Part shown: positions 40,390 through 50,869 of the stretch, one piece after another
Layout of the letters: the number at the start of each line of letters is the position of its first letter
Numbering within the stretch: the first letter of the stretch is position 1
From: Fidelibacterota bacterium
GTDB taxonomy: Bacteria > Fidelibacterota > Marinisomatia > SCGC-AAA003-L08 > D37C17
Direction: 5' to 3'
DNA: 64,000 nucleotides
Assembly (NCBI GenBank): GCA_002707645.1
Contig: PANN01000007.1
Location: 14,298 to 78,297 of the forward strand
Program-made: the position numbers and the translations under genes
The notes under the pieces: generated by a model
What the model was told of the DNA's origin: nothing
Seen by the model: the letters and a program-made list of their open reading frames with translations, nothing else
The model's database searches: none

Positions 40390-41721
40390 TTAGTATCTTC
40401 TAGAACGTCCTCTTATTTTACCTTTATTCAAAAAGCCATCGTAGTTTCTCATTAACATATGAGACTCTACTTGTTGCAAAGTATCTAATGCAACTCCTAC
40501 AATTATTAATAAACTTGTTCCTCCATAAAAACTTGCTAAAGAATAACTAATATCTTCATTAAAAGCCCTAAATAAAATTATAGGGAATACAGCAATAAGA
40601 GCTAAGAAAATTGAAGAAGGTAATGTAACTCTTGTTAAAATTCTATCGATATAATCAGATGTAGCTTTACCTGGTCTTACCCCAGGAATAAATCCTCCCT
40701 GTTTTTTCATATTATCTGCGACATCTACAGGATTAAACGCTATTGCAGTATAAAAATATGTAAAAATAATAATTAATAAAGCAAAGAAAATTGAATATAC
40801 AAAGTGAGTTGGTGAAAAATATATCCTAAGAGCATCTCCAAAACCACTATCAGGAAAAAATGAAGCAACAGTGTTAGGCAAAAACATTAAAGCTTGAGCA
40901 AAGATAATTGGCATTACACCGGCTGTTAAAATTCTTAATGGTATATGGGAAGCTTGTCCACCATAAACTTTCCTACCAACTACTCTTTTAGCATATTGAA
41001 CAGGAATTTTCCTTACTCCTGTGTTGACTAACACAACGACAAAAGTAATAACAAACATTAAAATTGCAAGAAAAATATATCTATAAGGATTTGATGTAAT
41101 ATTGAACCATTCTGCCTGAAAAACAAATGGTGCCTGTGCAAGGATTCCACACATTATAATTAATGAAATACCATTACCTAAACCATAATCTGAGATTTGT
41201 TCACCCAACCACATTATAAAGATTGTTCCTGTAACTAATGTTATTATGGTAACGAAATAAAAATAAAAACTACCATCAGGAACAACAGAAGCCCCATTAT
41301 TTAATTTAATGCTAGACAAATAAACTGAAACACCAATTGATTGCATGCTTGCTATCAGTACCGTTCCATATCTAGTTAACTGAATAATTTTTCTTCTTCC
41401 TAACTCACCCTCTTTTTGTAATTTTTGGAAATAGGGAACCACGGAACCTAATAATTGAATAATAATTGAAGCTGATATATAAGGCATTATTCCAAGAGTA
41501 AAAATTGATGCTTGTGAAAAAAATCCTCCCACAAAAGTATCATAAAGACCAAGTAAAGAATTTTGCTGAGTGGCTTGATCCATAAAGCTCTTTAAAACAC
41601 CTTTATCAACACCAGGCACTGGGACTTTTCCACCTAGTCTATAGATTAATAACATAAAACCAGTAAAAGCTAATTTTTTTCTTAAATCACTAATCCTAAA
41701 TATATTTAGAAATTTATTCAT
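40390..41721 (-). CDS. secY: Protein translocase subunit SecY
   Basis: Polytopic; IYRLGGKVPVPGVD, SIFTLGIMPYISASIIIQLLGSVVPYFQKLQKEGELGRRKI. Confidence 0.98.
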   Translation of the reverse strand: MNKFLNIFRISDLRKKLAFTGFMLLIYRLGGKVPVPGVDKGVLKSFMDQATQQNSLLGLYDTFVGGFFSQASIFTLGIMPYISASIIIQLLGSVVPYFQKLQKEGELGRRKIIQLTRYGTVLIASMQSIGVSVYLSSIKLNNGASVVPDGSFYFYFVTIITLVTGTIFIMWLGEQISDYGLGNGISLIIMCGILAQAPFVFQAEWFNITSNPYRYIFLAILMFVITFVVVLVNTGVRKIPVQYAKRVVGRKVYGGQASHIPLRILTAGVMPIIFAQALMFLPNTVASFFPDSGFGDALRIYFSPTHFVYSIFFALLIIIFTYFYTAIAFNPVDVADNMKKQGGFIPGVRPGKATSDYIDRILTRVTLPSSIFLALIAVFPIILFRAFNEDISYSLASFYGGTSLLIIVGVALDTLQQVESHMLMRNYDGFLNKGKIRGRSRRY

Positions 41722-42170
41722 TATACAAAAATAGCCTTTCCACCAGCTTTTTCAATTTTTATTAGAGCAGATTTACTAAAAAAATTAGCAGAAATTTCTA
41801 AAGATTTTTTTAATTCACCCTTAGAAAGAACTTTTAGAGGGATATCTTTAGATTTAATTAGATTATTTTTATATAAAAAATCATGATCAACTTTTGAAAC
41901 TTTTAAATCAGAAATTTTCTCCAAATTTATAGTCTGATAATTATTTTTATATCTATGGACTTTAGAAAAGATTTTCATACCTCTTTTAGGTAATCTTCTC
42001 ATTAATGGAGTTTGACCTCCTTCAAAATGGAATTTAGCTTTTGTACCAGAACGAGCTTTATATCCGTTATGACCTTTACCTGCTGTTCTTCCTTGTCCAG
42101 TAGCATTTCCTCTTCCTATTCTTTTTCTACCAGATATTGAACCTTCTTTATATTTTAAAGTATATGACAT
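41721..42170 (-). CDS. rplO: 50S ribosomal protein L15
   Basis: RKRIGRGNATGQGRTAGKGHNGYKARSG, FEGGQTPLMRRLPKRG. Confidence 0.97.
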   Translation of the reverse strand: MSYTLKYKEGSISGRKRIGRGNATGQGRTAGKGHNGYKARSGTKAKFHFEGGQTPLMRRLPKRGMKIFSKVHRYKNNYQTINLEKISDLKVSKVDHDFLYKNNLIKSKDIPLKVLSKGELKKSLEISANFFSKSALIKIEKAGGKAIFV

Positions 42171-42171
42171 T

Positions 42172-42354
42172 TTATAATTCCCTTACTCGAACTAAATGCT
42201 TGACCTTGTTTACCATTCCTACATGAGCAGGATCATTATTCACAACAACAGGTGAATTTAATTTTTTGATTCCAAGAGCTTTTATAGTTGCTTTAGTTTT
42301 CTTATTATAACCAATCGCACTTTTAAATTGTGTTATTTCTATTTTATTTGACAT
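42172..42354 (-). CDS. rpmD: 50S ribosomal protein L30
   Basis: IEITQFKSAIGYNKKTKATIKALGIKKLNSPVVVNN; operon position. Confidence 0.95.
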   Translation of the reverse strand: MSNKIEITQFKSAIGYNKKTKATIKALGIKKLNSPVVVNNDPAHVGMVNKVKHLVRVREL

Positions 42355-42355
42355 T

Positions 42356-42862
42356 TTAATTAAATAATTCTTTCATTGTTATACCCCTATCCTTTGAAAC
42401 TTGAAGAGGATCTCTCAATTCTTTTAATGCTTCGACAACAGCTCTTACAACATTTAAAGCATTAGTTGAACCAGTATTTTTTGTTAAAATATTAGTTACT
42501 CCAACTTGTTCTAAAACAGCTCTTACTGGTCCTCCAGCTATAATACCTGTACCAGGAGAAGCTGGTTTTAACATAAGCTTAACCGAACCATACTTGATAT
42601 CAACTCTATGCGGGATAGTTCCTTTAATAATAGGAGCTTTGAAAATACTTTTTTTAGCGATTTCTTTTGCTTTATTTACAGCAGCAGCGACTTCATTTGC
42701 TTTACCAAAACCTATTCCTACATGACTATTTCCATCACCTACAACAACGATAGCATTAAATCTCATTCTTCTACCACCTGTTGTAGATTTTGAGACTCTA
42801 TTTATTTGAACTACAAATTCGTCTTGTAGTTGTAAATCAGTTGGACTTATAATGTTATTCAT
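42356..42862 (-). CDS. rpsE: 30S ribosomal protein S5
   Basis: VQINRVSKSTTGGRRMRFNAIVVVGDGNSHVGIGFGKANEVAAAVNKA. Confidence 0.97.
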   Translation of the reverse strand: MNNIISPTDLQLQDEFVVQINRVSKSTTGGRRMRFNAIVVVGDGNSHVGIGFGKANEVAAAVNKAKEIAKKSIFKAPIIKGTIPHRVDIKYGSVKLMLKPASPGTGIIAGGPVRAVLEQVGVTNILTKNTGSTNALNVVRAVVEALKELRDPLQVSKDRGITMKELFN

Positions 42863-42884
42863 TTATTATTTACCTATTAATATA

Positions 42885-43250
42885 TTAAATACTAATACCC
42901 TTTTCTTTAATAGCATCAACAACAGCCTTAACTCTTCCATGAAATTGGTATCCATTTCTATCAAAAATAACTTTTTCAATTTTATTATTTTTAATCTTGT
43001 CAGCAAGCATGTATCCTACTTCAGTACTTTTAATAACTTTGCTCATAGATTTGACTTTTTTCCTTAAATCATTATCCATAGAGGATGATGAGAATAATGT
43101 AACATTTTTATTATCATCAAGTAATTGACCATAAATATGCTTGTTAGATTTAAAGATTACTAATCTAGGATACTTACCTAACGTTCCTAATGACTTTTTG
43201 GTTCTTAACTTCTTTTTTAAATATTTTTTTCTTTTATCATTTAAAGACAT
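42885..43250 (-). CDS. rplR: 50S ribosomal protein L18
   Basis: PRLVIFKSNKHIYGQLLDD…VIFDRNGYQFHGRVKAVVDAIKEKGI. Confidence 0.96.
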   Translation of the reverse strand: MSLNDKRKKYLKKKLRTKKSLGTLGKYPRLVIFKSNKHIYGQLLDDNKNVTLFSSSSMDNDLRKKVKSMSKVIKSTEVGYMLADKIKNNKIEKVIFDRNGYQFHGRVKAVVDAIKEKGISI

Positions 43251-43273
43251 ATTAATTTATCCTAATATAAATA

Positions 43274-43819
43274 TTAACTTGCTCCACCAACAACTTTACC
43301 AGCTTTTCTCCTTACAATCTCATCTGAATACTTTATCCCTTTTCCTTTGTACGGCTCTGGCTTTCTCATCGATCTAATTTTTGCAGCAAAATCTCCAACG
43401 TTTTGCTTATGATATCCTTTAACAACTATAGTAGTTTGATCAGGAGTTGAAACTGTTAGACTATCAGGAATTTGAAAATAGATAGGGTGAGAGAATCCAA
43501 CATTAATGAGTAACAAATCACCTTTCTTTTCAGCAGTATATCCAACACCTACTAGCAGTAATTTTTTTTCAAATCCAATTGAAACACCAACAACCATATT
43601 TTGCAATAAAGATCGATATAAACCATGTAATTCTTTATCTTTTCTATTATCAGAGTTTCTTTTGACTGTTATAATACTATTTTTAACTGATATGTCTATC
43701 TTTGAATCATAACTCATATTTAATTGACCTAATTGGCCTTTAACTAAAATAGAGTCTTTAGATACATCAACATCTACGTTTCCTGGTATTGAAATTGGTT
43801 GTTTTCCTATATTTGACAT
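43274..43819 (-). CDS. rplF: 50S ribosomal protein L6
   Basis: MSNIGKQPISIPGNVDV, MRKPEPYKGKGIKYSDEIVRRKAGK. Confidence 0.97.
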   Translation of the reverse strand: MSNIGKQPISIPGNVDVDVSKDSILVKGQLGQLNMSYDSKIDISVKNSIITVKRNSDNRKDKELHGLYRSLLQNMVVGVSIGFEKKLLLVGVGYTAEKKGDLLLINVGFSHPIYFQIPDSLTVSTPDQTTIVVKGYHKQNVGDFAAKIRSMRKPEPYKGKGIKYSDEIVRRKAGKVVGGAS

Positions 43820-43831
43820 TTTTTCTTAACT

Positions 43832-44230
43832 TTACCATACATGGCAAAGTATTTCTCCTCCAATATTTAAATTTTTTGCTTTTTTATTTGACATAACACC
43901 TTTTGAAGTAGAGATAATAGATATTCCCATACCGTTTAAAACTCTGGGTAATTTTTCAACAGATACATATTCTCTACAACCAGGAGTGCTTATTCTTTTA
44001 AGTCCCCTAATAACAGGTTTATCATCATAGCTGTATTTCAAGTAAACACGTAAAATACCTTGCTTTTTATCTTCAATTTTAACGTAGTCGCGAATAAAAT
44101 ACTCTTCCTTTAAGATAAATAGTATTCGAATATTTACATTAGAACATTTAACATCTACCCATTTTTTGGAAATGGCACTTGCATTTCGAATTCGTGTTAA
44201 TAAATCTGCTATTGGATCATTCATACTCAT
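43832..44230 (-). CDS. rpsH: 30S ribosomal protein S8
   Basis: MSMNDPIADLLTRIRNAS, LNGMGISIISTSKGVMSNKKAK. Confidence 0.97.
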   Translation of the reverse strand: MSMNDPIADLLTRIRNASAISKKWVDVKCSNVNIRILFILKEEYFIRDYVKIEDKKQGILRVYLKYSYDDKPVIRGLKRISTPGCREYVSVEKLPRVLNGMGISIISTSKGVMSNKKAKNLNIGGEILCHVW

Positions 44231-44243
44231 AATTTTATTCCTT

Positions 44244-44549
44244 TTACCAGCTTGCTTTCTTTAAACCTGGAACTCTACCCTTTGTAGCAAGTTCTCTAAG
44301 AGATATCCTTGATAAACCAAACTTTCTATAATAACCTCTTGGTCTTCCAGTTAAATTACATCTATTTCTAATCCTTATAGGATTTGCATCTCTAGGTAGT
44401 TTTTCTAATTGCATGTATGCTAATCTCTTTTCTTCAATAGAAGTTTTGGGATTTTTAACGACAGATAACAACTCTTCTCTTTTTATCTTAAATTTTTCAA
44501 CTAATTTCTGACGTTGAATATTTTTAACAACTTTAGATTTCTTAGCCAT
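44244..44549 (-). CDS. rpsN: 30S ribosomal protein S14 (long, zinc-free type)
   Basis: [41 protein letters not shown]. Confidence 0.97.
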   Translation of the reverse strand: MAKKSKVVKNIQRQKLVEKFKIKREELLSVVKNPKTSIEEKRLAYMQLEKLPRDANPIRIRNRCNLTGRPRGYYRKFGLSRISLRELATKGRVPGLKKASW

Positions 44550-45124
44550 TATTTACCTTTTTTCTTAATTTTATACTCATTAATAGGAAATCCAAAACCA
44601 ACCAATAATTCGTAAGCATGTAAGTCATTATCAGTATTTGTTGTGATAGTAATATTTATACCTCTAATAGTATTTACTTTATCATAATTAATTTCAGAGA
44701 AAATAATTTGTTCAGAAATACCGAAGTTATAATTACCTCGACCATCAAAACCTTTAGAGGGAAGACCTCTGAAATCTCTAATTCTTGGTGATGAGATTGA
44801 AATAAATCTATCTAGAAATTCATACATTTTTGCACCTCTAAGAGTAACTTTAACTCCAACTGGATCTCCAATTCTTAATTTAAAGTTAGAAATTGCTTTT
44901 CTTGCTTTAGTGATTACTGGTTTTTGACCTGTAATAATTGTCATTTCATCAATTGCTTTAGCTAAACTATTTTTATTATCTTTTGCATCACCAATTCCCA
45001 TATTTAAAACAATTTTTTCTATTTTAGGTAATTGCATAACATTTTTAATGTCTAATTTTTCCTTAAGCAAAGGCTTAATACTATCTTTATATAAATCGAA
45101 TAATCTTGGACTATAATTTTTCAT
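44549..45124 (-). CDS. rplE: 50S ribosomal protein L5
   Basis: [63 protein letters not shown]. Confidence 0.98.
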   Translation of the reverse strand: MKNYSPRLFDLYKDSIKPLLKEKLDIKNVMQLPKIEKIVLNMGIGDAKDNKNSLAKAIDEMTIITGQKPVITKARKAISNFKLRIGDPVGVKVTLRGAKMYEFLDRFISISSPRIRDFRGLPSKGFDGRGNYNFGISEQIIFSEINYDKVNTIRGINITITTNTDNDLHAYELLVGFGFPINEYKIKKKGK

Positions 45125-45432
45125 TAATCTATTTTATTACCATTTTTTTTATTAATTCTATAACGCTTACCATCCTTATCAATACCAAATCCAACTTTTA
45201 CTAATTTTCCTTTATTCATTAAACCAAGATTAGATAAATTTATAGATAATTCTTTTTCTATAATTCCACCTTGAGGATTATCTTGAGTTGGTCTTATATG
45301 TTTTTTAGCTTTATTTATTCCTTCAACAATTGCTCTGTTTTTTTCTTTTATAATTTTAACTACTCTACCAGATTCTCCTTTATAAGAGCCGGCTAAAACC
45401 ATAACTGTATCTTCTCTCTTTATTTTATTCAT
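45124..45432 (-). CDS. rplX: 50S ribosomal protein L24
   Basis: KREDTVMVLAGSYKGESGRVVKI, VEGINKAKKHIRPTQDNPQGGIIEKE. Confidence 0.97.
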   Translation of the reverse strand: MNKIKREDTVMVLAGSYKGESGRVVKIIKEKNRAIVEGINKAKKHIRPTQDNPQGGIIEKELSINLSNLGLMNKGKLVKVGFGIDKDGKRYRINKKNGNKID

Positions 45433-45434
45433 AA

Positions 45435-45803
45435 TTAAATAACCTCTGGTGCTAAAGATAGAATTTTCATATATTTTTTTTCTCTTAACTCTCTTGCAAC
45501 AGGTCCAAAGACTCTAGTACCTGCAGGCTCATTTTGATTATCAATAATAACTACTGCATTATCGTCAAATCTAATATAAGAGCCATCTTTTCTTTTAGAT
45601 TCTTTTCTTACTCTAACGACTACGGCCTTTCTAACAGTGCCTTTTTTTACATTTGAATTAGGAATTGCTTTTTTTACAGTAACAACAATCATATCTCCCA
45701 ATCTAGCATATCGTTTTCTAGAACCACCTAATACTTTAATACACAGCGCTTGTTTAGCACCCGTATTATCAGCAACATTTAGTCTTGTTTCTTGTTGAAT
45801 CAT
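45435..45803 (-). CDS. rplN: 50S ribosomal protein L14
   Basis: [49 protein letters not shown]. Confidence 0.98.
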   Translation of the reverse strand: MIQQETRLNVADNTGAKQALCIKVLGGSRKRYARLGDMIVVTVKKAIPNSNVKKGTVRKAVVVRVRKESKRKDGSYIRFDDNAVVIIDNQNEPAGTRVFGPVARELREKKYMKILSLAPEVI

Positions 45804-45804
45804 A

Positions 45805-46062
45805 TTATATTTTAGCTGCTTTCTTTAAAATTTTTTTTACACGCCATCTTTTAAGTTTACTCAAAGGTTTTGATTCTTCAATTAATACGGTATCACCACA
45901 CTCACACTTATTGTTTTCATCATGTACATAATACTTTTTAGAAAATTTTACATATTTCTTATATACAGGGTGTGGAAAACTTCTAACAATATTAACAACT
46001 ACAGTTTTATCCATAGTATTTGATTGAACTAAACCACTTAATTCTTTTCTATTATTATCCAT
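45805..46062 (-). CDS. rpsQ: 30S ribosomal protein S17
   Basis: [45 protein letters not shown]. Confidence 0.97.
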   Translation of the reverse strand: MDNNRKELSGLVQSNTMDKTVVVNIVRSFPHPVYKKYVKFSKKYYVHDENNKCECGDTVLIEESKPLSKLKRWRVKKILKKAAKI

Positions 46063-46066
46063 AAAT

Positions 46067-46270
46067 TTATTTTCTTAATCCTAATTCAAATTGTCTTATA
46101 AATGTTTTAACTCTAGCAATATCTTTCTTATTCTGATTAATTTTTTTTGGATCTTCTAATTGCTGAAGAGTTTTTTGAAACCTATAATTTAACATAGAAT
46201 CATTTAGTTCAGTTAATTTTTTATTTAATTCATCCAAAGTTAAATCTTTAATATTTTTCTTTTTTGCCAT
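46067..46270 (-). CDS. rpmC: 50S ribosomal protein L29
   Basis: [52 protein letters not shown]. Confidence 0.96.
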   Translation of the reverse strand: MAKKKNIKDLTLDELNKKLTELNDSMLNYRFQKTLQQLEDPKKINQNKKDIARVKTFIRQFELGLRK

Positions 46271-46273
46271 TTT

Positions 46274-46687
46274 CTATAATTCTCTTCTAGGTACCATTTT
46301 AGTTTTTATTGCAAATTTATGAGAACAAGCCCTAAAAGCTTCTTTAGCTTGATCTTCTGTTAACCCATCTATCTCATATAAAATTCTACCAGGCTTAACA
46401 ATTGAAACCCACGAGTCTGGCGAACCTTTTCCTTTTCCCATCCTAGTTTCTGCTGGTTTTTTTGTAATAGATTTATTGGGAAATATTCTAATCCATAATC
46501 TTCCAATTTTTCTTACTCTACGAGATAAAGAAATTCTACCAGCTTCTATTTGCCTATTAGTTATCCATCCTGGCTCCATAGCTTTCATTCCATATGTTCC
46601 ATAACATACATAATTACCAGAATTAGACATGCCTCTTAAATTTCCCTTATGAGGTTTTCTGTATTTAATTCTTTTAGGAGATAACAT
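46274..46687 (-). CDS. rplP: 50S ribosomal protein L16
   Basis: MLSPKRIKYRKPHKGNLRGMSNSGNYVCYGTYGMKAMEPGWITNRQIEAGR. Confidence 0.98.
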   Translation of the reverse strand: MLSPKRIKYRKPHKGNLRGMSNSGNYVCYGTYGMKAMEPGWITNRQIEAGRISLSRRVRKIGRLWIRIFPNKSITKKPAETRMGKGKGSPDSWVSIVKPGRILYEIDGLTEDQAKEAFRACSHKFAIKTKMVPRREL

Positions 46688-46704
46688 ATTATTTTTTTTC
46701 CTTA

Positions 46705-47319
46705 TTAATCATTATATATCCAAACTTTTATACCAATAATACCGTATGTTGTATTAGCTTCAACATGCGCATAATCAATCTTTGCTCTTAGAGTATGCAA
46801 TGGTACTCGACCTTCTTTAAAGGTTTCTTGTCTAGCTATTTCTGCACCATTTAATCTACCAGCAATCCTTACTCTTATTCCGTTTGCGCCCATACTAATT
46901 GTACTTTGAATTGATTTTTTTACAGCTCTCCTATAATTAACTTTTTTCTCAATTTGTTGAGAAATATTATCACCAACTAAGCTAGCAACTAAAGCAGGTC
47001 TTTTAATCTCGAAAACATTCACAGAAACCTCATGGCCAACGAGTTTGTTTAATTCTTTTTTTAAACTATCTACTTCTGATCCGCTTTTTCCAATTATCAA
47101 TCCAGGTCTTGCTGTGTTTATAGTTATACTTACTTTAGTTGATGTTCTTGAAATTAGAACTCTTGAAACACTAGCAGTTTTATACTTTTTTTGAATGTAT
47201 CTTCTTAAAATAATATCTTCTTTTAAACGATCAGCATAATGCTTTTCATCAAACCAAGTAGAATCCCATCCTCTATTAATTCCTAAACGTAAACCTATTG
47301 GATTAGCTTTTTGACCCAA
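46705..47319 (-). CDS. rpsC: 30S ribosomal protein S3
   Basis: MGQKANPIGLRLGINRGWDSTWF, RPGLIIGKSGSEVDSLKKEL. Confidence 0.98.
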   Translation of the reverse strand: MGQKANPIGLRLGINRGWDSTWFDEKHYADRLKEDIILRRYIQKKYKTASVSRVLISRTSTKVSITINTARPGLIIGKSGSEVDSLKKELNKLVGHEVSVNVFEIKRPALVASLVGDNISQQIEKKVNYRRAVKKSIQSTISMGANGIRVRIAGRLNGAEIARQETFKEGRVPLHTLRAKIDYAHVEANTTYGIIGIKVWIYND

Positions 47320-47321
47320 AA

Positions 47322-47669
47322 TTAACCTCTCTTATTAATTTTTTCTGATAAAGTTATTGTTAAATGGCTAGTTCTTTTTAAAATCTGAGAAGCCCTACCC
47401 ATAGCTCTTGGTCTAAATCTTTTCATTACAGGACCTCCATCAACAAAAGCACTTGAAACAACAATTTCATCTTGGTTAAAATCACCTTTATTTTCAAGGT
47501 TAGACAAACCGGAGTTAATTGCTTTCAATATAAAATTTGATGCTTTTTTATTACTATTAATTAAGATATTAATAGCACGATTAACTTTAAGTCCTCTAAG
47601 TTCATTAAGAACAAAACGAACTTTAGTTGGAGACTGTTTTAAATGTTTAACTTTTACTGTAGTTTCCAT
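47322..47669 (-). CDS. rplV: 50S ribosomal protein L22
   Basis: VKHLKQSPTKVRFVLNELRGLKVNRAINIL, MKRFRPRAMGRASQILKRTSHLTI. Confidence 0.97.
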   Translation of the reverse strand: METTVKVKHLKQSPTKVRFVLNELRGLKVNRAINILINSNKKASNFILKAINSGLSNLENKGDFNQDEIVVSSAFVDGGPVMKRFRPRAMGRASQILKRTSHLTITLSEKINKRG

Positions 47670-47671
47670 AA

Positions 47672-47944
47672 TTATTTCATTTTCCTATCACCAGAATGAC
47701 CCCTAAAAATCCTAGTTGGAGCAAATTCACCTAATTTATGACCAACCATATTCTCCGTAATAAATACTGGGACAAATTTGTTTCCATTATGTATTGCTAA
47801 AGTATGACCAACAAATAACGGAGATACCATTGATCTTCTAGCCCAAGTTTTAATTACCTCTTTTTTATTAGCTGAATTCATTTTATCTAGTTTTTTTTCT
47901 AGCTTAAAATCGATATATGGTCCTTTTTTAAGAGATCTAGACAT
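47672..47944 (-). CDS. rpsS: 30S ribosomal protein S19
   Basis: [57 protein letters not shown]. Confidence 0.98.
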   Translation of the reverse strand: MSRSLKKGPYIDFKLEKKLDKMNSANKKEVIKTWARRSMVSPLFVGHTLAIHNGNKFVPVFITENMVGHKLGEFAPTRIFRGHSGDRKMK

Positions 47945-48777
47945 TATTTTTTTCTCCTTGAAACTATATATTTATTTGATATTTTATTTTTCTTTCTAGT
48001 TTTATAACCCTTGGCTGGAGTTCCCCATGGCGAAACAGGATGTCTACCACCAGAAGTCTTACCTTCACCACCACCATGAGGATGGTCAACCGGGTTCATT
48101 ACTACACCTCTGACTTTTGGTCTTCTTCCTAACCATCTTGCTCTGCCAGCTTTACCAATTTTAATATTTTCATGTGTCTTATTACCAACCGTACCTAAGG
48201 TAGCTAAACACTGTTCAGATACCATTCTTATTTCACTTGATGGTAACTTTAATGAAACCATTTTATTTTCTTTAGCCATAATTCTTGCATAAGTACCAGC
48301 ACTTCTTGCCATTTGAGCACCTTTGCCTGGTTTCAATTCAATATTATGAACTAGCATACCATCTGGAATATCTTTTAACAATAGCGCATTACCTGTTTTA
48401 AAATCAACTTTACTATCTTTTGAAGATATAATAGTGTCATTAACATTTAAACCATCCGGAGCAATTATATATCTTTTCTCATTATCTTCGTATTGGATTA
48501 ATGCAATCCTTGAAGATCTATTTGGATCATATTCAATCGAAGTAACTTTACCTGTCATATTAAACTTATTTCTTTTAAAGTCAATAAGCCTGTATCTTCT
48601 TTTATGTCCTCCACCTCTTCTTCTAGATGTTATTCGACCAAGATTATTTCTTCCACCAGTTTTCTTAAGAGGTTTTGTTAAGCTTCTTTCGGGACGTTTT
48701 TTTGTAATTTCGTCAAATGTAGATATCGACATATATCTTCTACTTGGTGTATCAGGTTTTAATTTTCTAATAGCCAT
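47944..48777 (-). CDS. rplB: 50S ribosomal protein L2
   Basis: [49 protein letters not shown]. Confidence 0.98.
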   Translation of the reverse strand: MAIRKLKPDTPSRRYMSISTFDEITKKRPERSLTKPLKKTGGRNNLGRITSRRRGGGHKRRYRLIDFKRNKFNMTGKVTSIEYDPNRSSRIALIQYEDNEKRYIIAPDGLNVNDTIISSKDSKVDFKTGNALLLKDIPDGMLVHNIELKPGKGAQMARSAGTYARIMAKENKMVSLKLPSSEIRMVSEQCLATLGTVGNKTHENIKIGKAGRARWLGRRPKVRGVVMNPVDHPHGGGEGKTSGGRHPVSPWGTPAKGYKTRKKNKISNKYIVSRRKK

Positions 48778-49097
48778 TAAAATTCTCCGTCAACTAAATT
48801 CAACTTATCGTCTTTGTGTAAAGTAACAATGGCTTTTTTCCATAAATCTCTATGACCAGAAGTCCTAATTACGTGGCCTCCGCTTTTCACACTAGTATTT
48901 TTAAGTTTTCCTTTAAAAACAGATGTACGGACTTTTGTTATCCTTACATCAAATCTTTTTTCAATTGCTTGCTTAATTTGTAATTTATTTGCTTTTGGGT
49001 TAACCTTAAAAACATACTTATTGTATTTTTCTGTAATAAGGTTACTTTTTTCTGTTAGCATAGGTGATAATATAATATTTGACATTTCTAATAACAT
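48777..49097 (-). CDS. rplW: 50S ribosomal protein L23
   Basis: [50 protein letters not shown]. Confidence 0.97.
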   Translation of the reverse strand: MLLEMSNIILSPMLTEKSNLITEKYNKYVFKVNPKANKLQIKQAIEKRFDVRITKVRTSVFKGKLKNTSVKSGGHVIRTSGHRDLWKKAIVTLHKDDKLNLVDGEF

Positions 49098-49100
49098 AAT

Positions 49101-49730
49101 TTATTTCATCAAGCTCTTATTCAAAAAATCAACAGAACTCTTATCTATTAATAAAAAATTACTATTCATAACATCGTAAGTTGAAAAGCTTTTTACATTT
49201 ACTAAATTAACATTTTTAACATTCCTAGAGCTTAAAAATAAATTATTTTCAAAACTATCAGTGATAACCAATGTCTTTATATTTTTAACTTCTAAATTCT
49301 CTAAAACTGTTAAAAAATCTTTCGTTTTAATTTTATCCATTGAAAAGTCATTCAATACCTTGTAAGAATCTTTTAAAACTTTAATTGATAATGCACTTTT
49401 TCTAGCTAAGGTTCTTACCTTTTTATTTAATTTAAGTGAATATGTCCTTGGTTTAGGACCAAAAGCAGAACCACCGTGCACTCTTGCAGGATTTCTTGTT
49501 GATCCGACTCTAGCATTACCAGTACCTTTTTGCTTGTAAGGCTTTCTTCCACCACCACTAACTTCAGATCTTGTTTTGGAACTTGATGTTCCTTGTCTCT
49601 TAGCAGCTAATTCAGATTTGACAGCAAGATAAATGCAATGCTCGTTTGGCTCAATTTTAAATACTCTATTGTCCATATCTACTTTTGTAGATGTTTTCTT
49701 GCCACTTTTATTATAAGTATTTACTTTCAT
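49101..49730 (-). CDS. rplD: 50S ribosomal protein L4
   Basis: RQGTSSSKTRSEVSGGGRKPYKQKGTGNARVGSTRNPARVHGGSAFGPKPR. Confidence 0.98.
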   Translation of the reverse strand: MKVNTYNKSGKKTSTKVDMDNRVFKIEPNEHCIYLAVKSELAAKRQGTSSSKTRSEVSGGGRKPYKQKGTGNARVGSTRNPARVHGGSAFGPKPRTYSLKLNKKVRTLARKSALSIKVLKDSYKVLNDFSMDKIKTKDFLTVLENLEVKNIKTLVITDSFENNLFLSSRNVKNVNLVNVKSFSTYDVMNSNFLLIDKSSVDFLNKSLMK

Positions 49731-49731
49731 A

Positions 49732-50556
49732 TTATTTCTTTGTTAAATATAAATAATTATTATTTGAACCAGGAAGAGAACCTTTAATAAATATTAAATT
49801 ATTACTATAATCTATATTTAGCACCTCTAAATTCTTAACTGTAACTTTTTCATCACCCATTCTTCCTGCCATTTTCATTCCAGGGAAAATTCTTCCAGGA
49901 TCAGTACCAGCACCAACAGAGCCAGACTTTCTCATAACACTGTTTTTTCCATGCGATGCTCTACCGCCTCCAAAATTGTGCCTTTTCATATGGCCAGCAA
50001 AACCTTTACCTATTGACCTACCTGTAACAGTCAAGAAATCACCTACATTGAATTGCTTTAAATTAACTTCATCACCAATACTTGGGATATTATCAAGCTT
50101 ATGTAATCTAAATTCTTTCAAAACTTTCTTTGGTGTTATCTTAGCTTTACCAAAATGACCCATTAGAGGTTTAGTCAAATGTTTTTCTTTAGCATCAATA
50201 AAGCCAAGCTGCACAGAATCATAACCATCATTTTTTTTATTTTTAATTTGTGTCACTGTACACGGGCCAGCCTGAACAACTGTAGCTGGAAAAACATCTC
50301 CAGATTCTGTAAACAATTGCGTCATCCCAACTTTTTTACCAATCAAATTTGAAAAAGAAAATTTCAATTCTTCATTATTTTCTTCATCAACAGCATCTTC
50401 TTTGGAAGTTTTCTTATCAGATTCTAAATTTTTAATAGGAGCTTCTTCAACTTTTATATCTCCATCTAATGAGCTTTCGCCTGATGAATCTTCTTCATGC
50501 TCTATTTCATCTTCTAAAAATAAATCTAAATTATATAAATATGTATCTAATACCAT
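49732..50556 (-). CDS. rplC: 50S ribosomal protein L3 with ~70-aa acidic N-terminal extension
   Basis: Canonical core LIGKKVGMTQLFTESGDVFPATVVQAGPCTVTQIK … HMKRHNFGGGRASHGKNSVMRKSGSVGAGTDPGRIFPGMKMAGRMG, preceded in frame by 70 aa rich in D/E. Confidence 0.96.
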   Translation of the reverse strand: MVLDTYLYNLDLFLEDEIEHEEDSSGESSLDGDIKVEEAPIKNLESDKKTSKEDAVDEENNEELKFSFSNLIGKKVGMTQLFTESGDVFPATVVQAGPCTVTQIKNKKNDGYDSVQLGFIDAKEKHLTKPLMGHFGKAKITPKKVLKEFRLHKLDNIPSIGDEVNLKQFNVGDFLTVTGRSIGKGFAGHMKRHNFGGGRASHGKNSVMRKSGSVGAGTDPGRIFPGMKMAGRMGDEKVTVKNLEVLNIDYSNNLIFIKGSLPGSNNNYLYLTKK

Positions 50557-50564
50557 TTTGAATT

Positions 50565-50867
50565 CTAAGTCCTTATTTCAACATCAACGCCAGCTGGCAT
50601 ATCTAATTTCATTAAAGCATCAACAGTTTTAGAAGTTGAATTTAACAATTCAATAATTCTTCTGTGAATAGTTATCTGAAACTGCTCCCTAGATTTTTTA
50701 TCAACAAAAACAGACTTATTTACAGTATAAATCGTTTTCTTATTAGGCAAAGGAATTGGACCTAATACCAAAGCACCTGTTTCATTAGCTTTTTTAACTA
50801 TTTTAACAGTTGACTTATCAAGCAACATATGATCATAAGCTCTTAATTTTATTCTTATTTTATTCAT
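50565..50867 (-). CDS. rpsJ: 30S ribosomal protein S10
   Basis: [41 protein letters not shown]. Confidence 0.98.
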   Translation of the reverse strand: MNKIRIKLRAYDHMLLDKSTVKIVKKANETGALVLGPIPLPNKKTIYTVNKSVFVDKKSREQFQITIHRRIIELLNSTSKTVDALMKLDMPAGVDVEIRT

Positions 50868-50869
50868 AA

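Noticed and set aside
48434-48826. 130-aa ORF antisense to rplB
   Set aside because: Overlaps a conserved ribosomal gene; no independent start signal seen.
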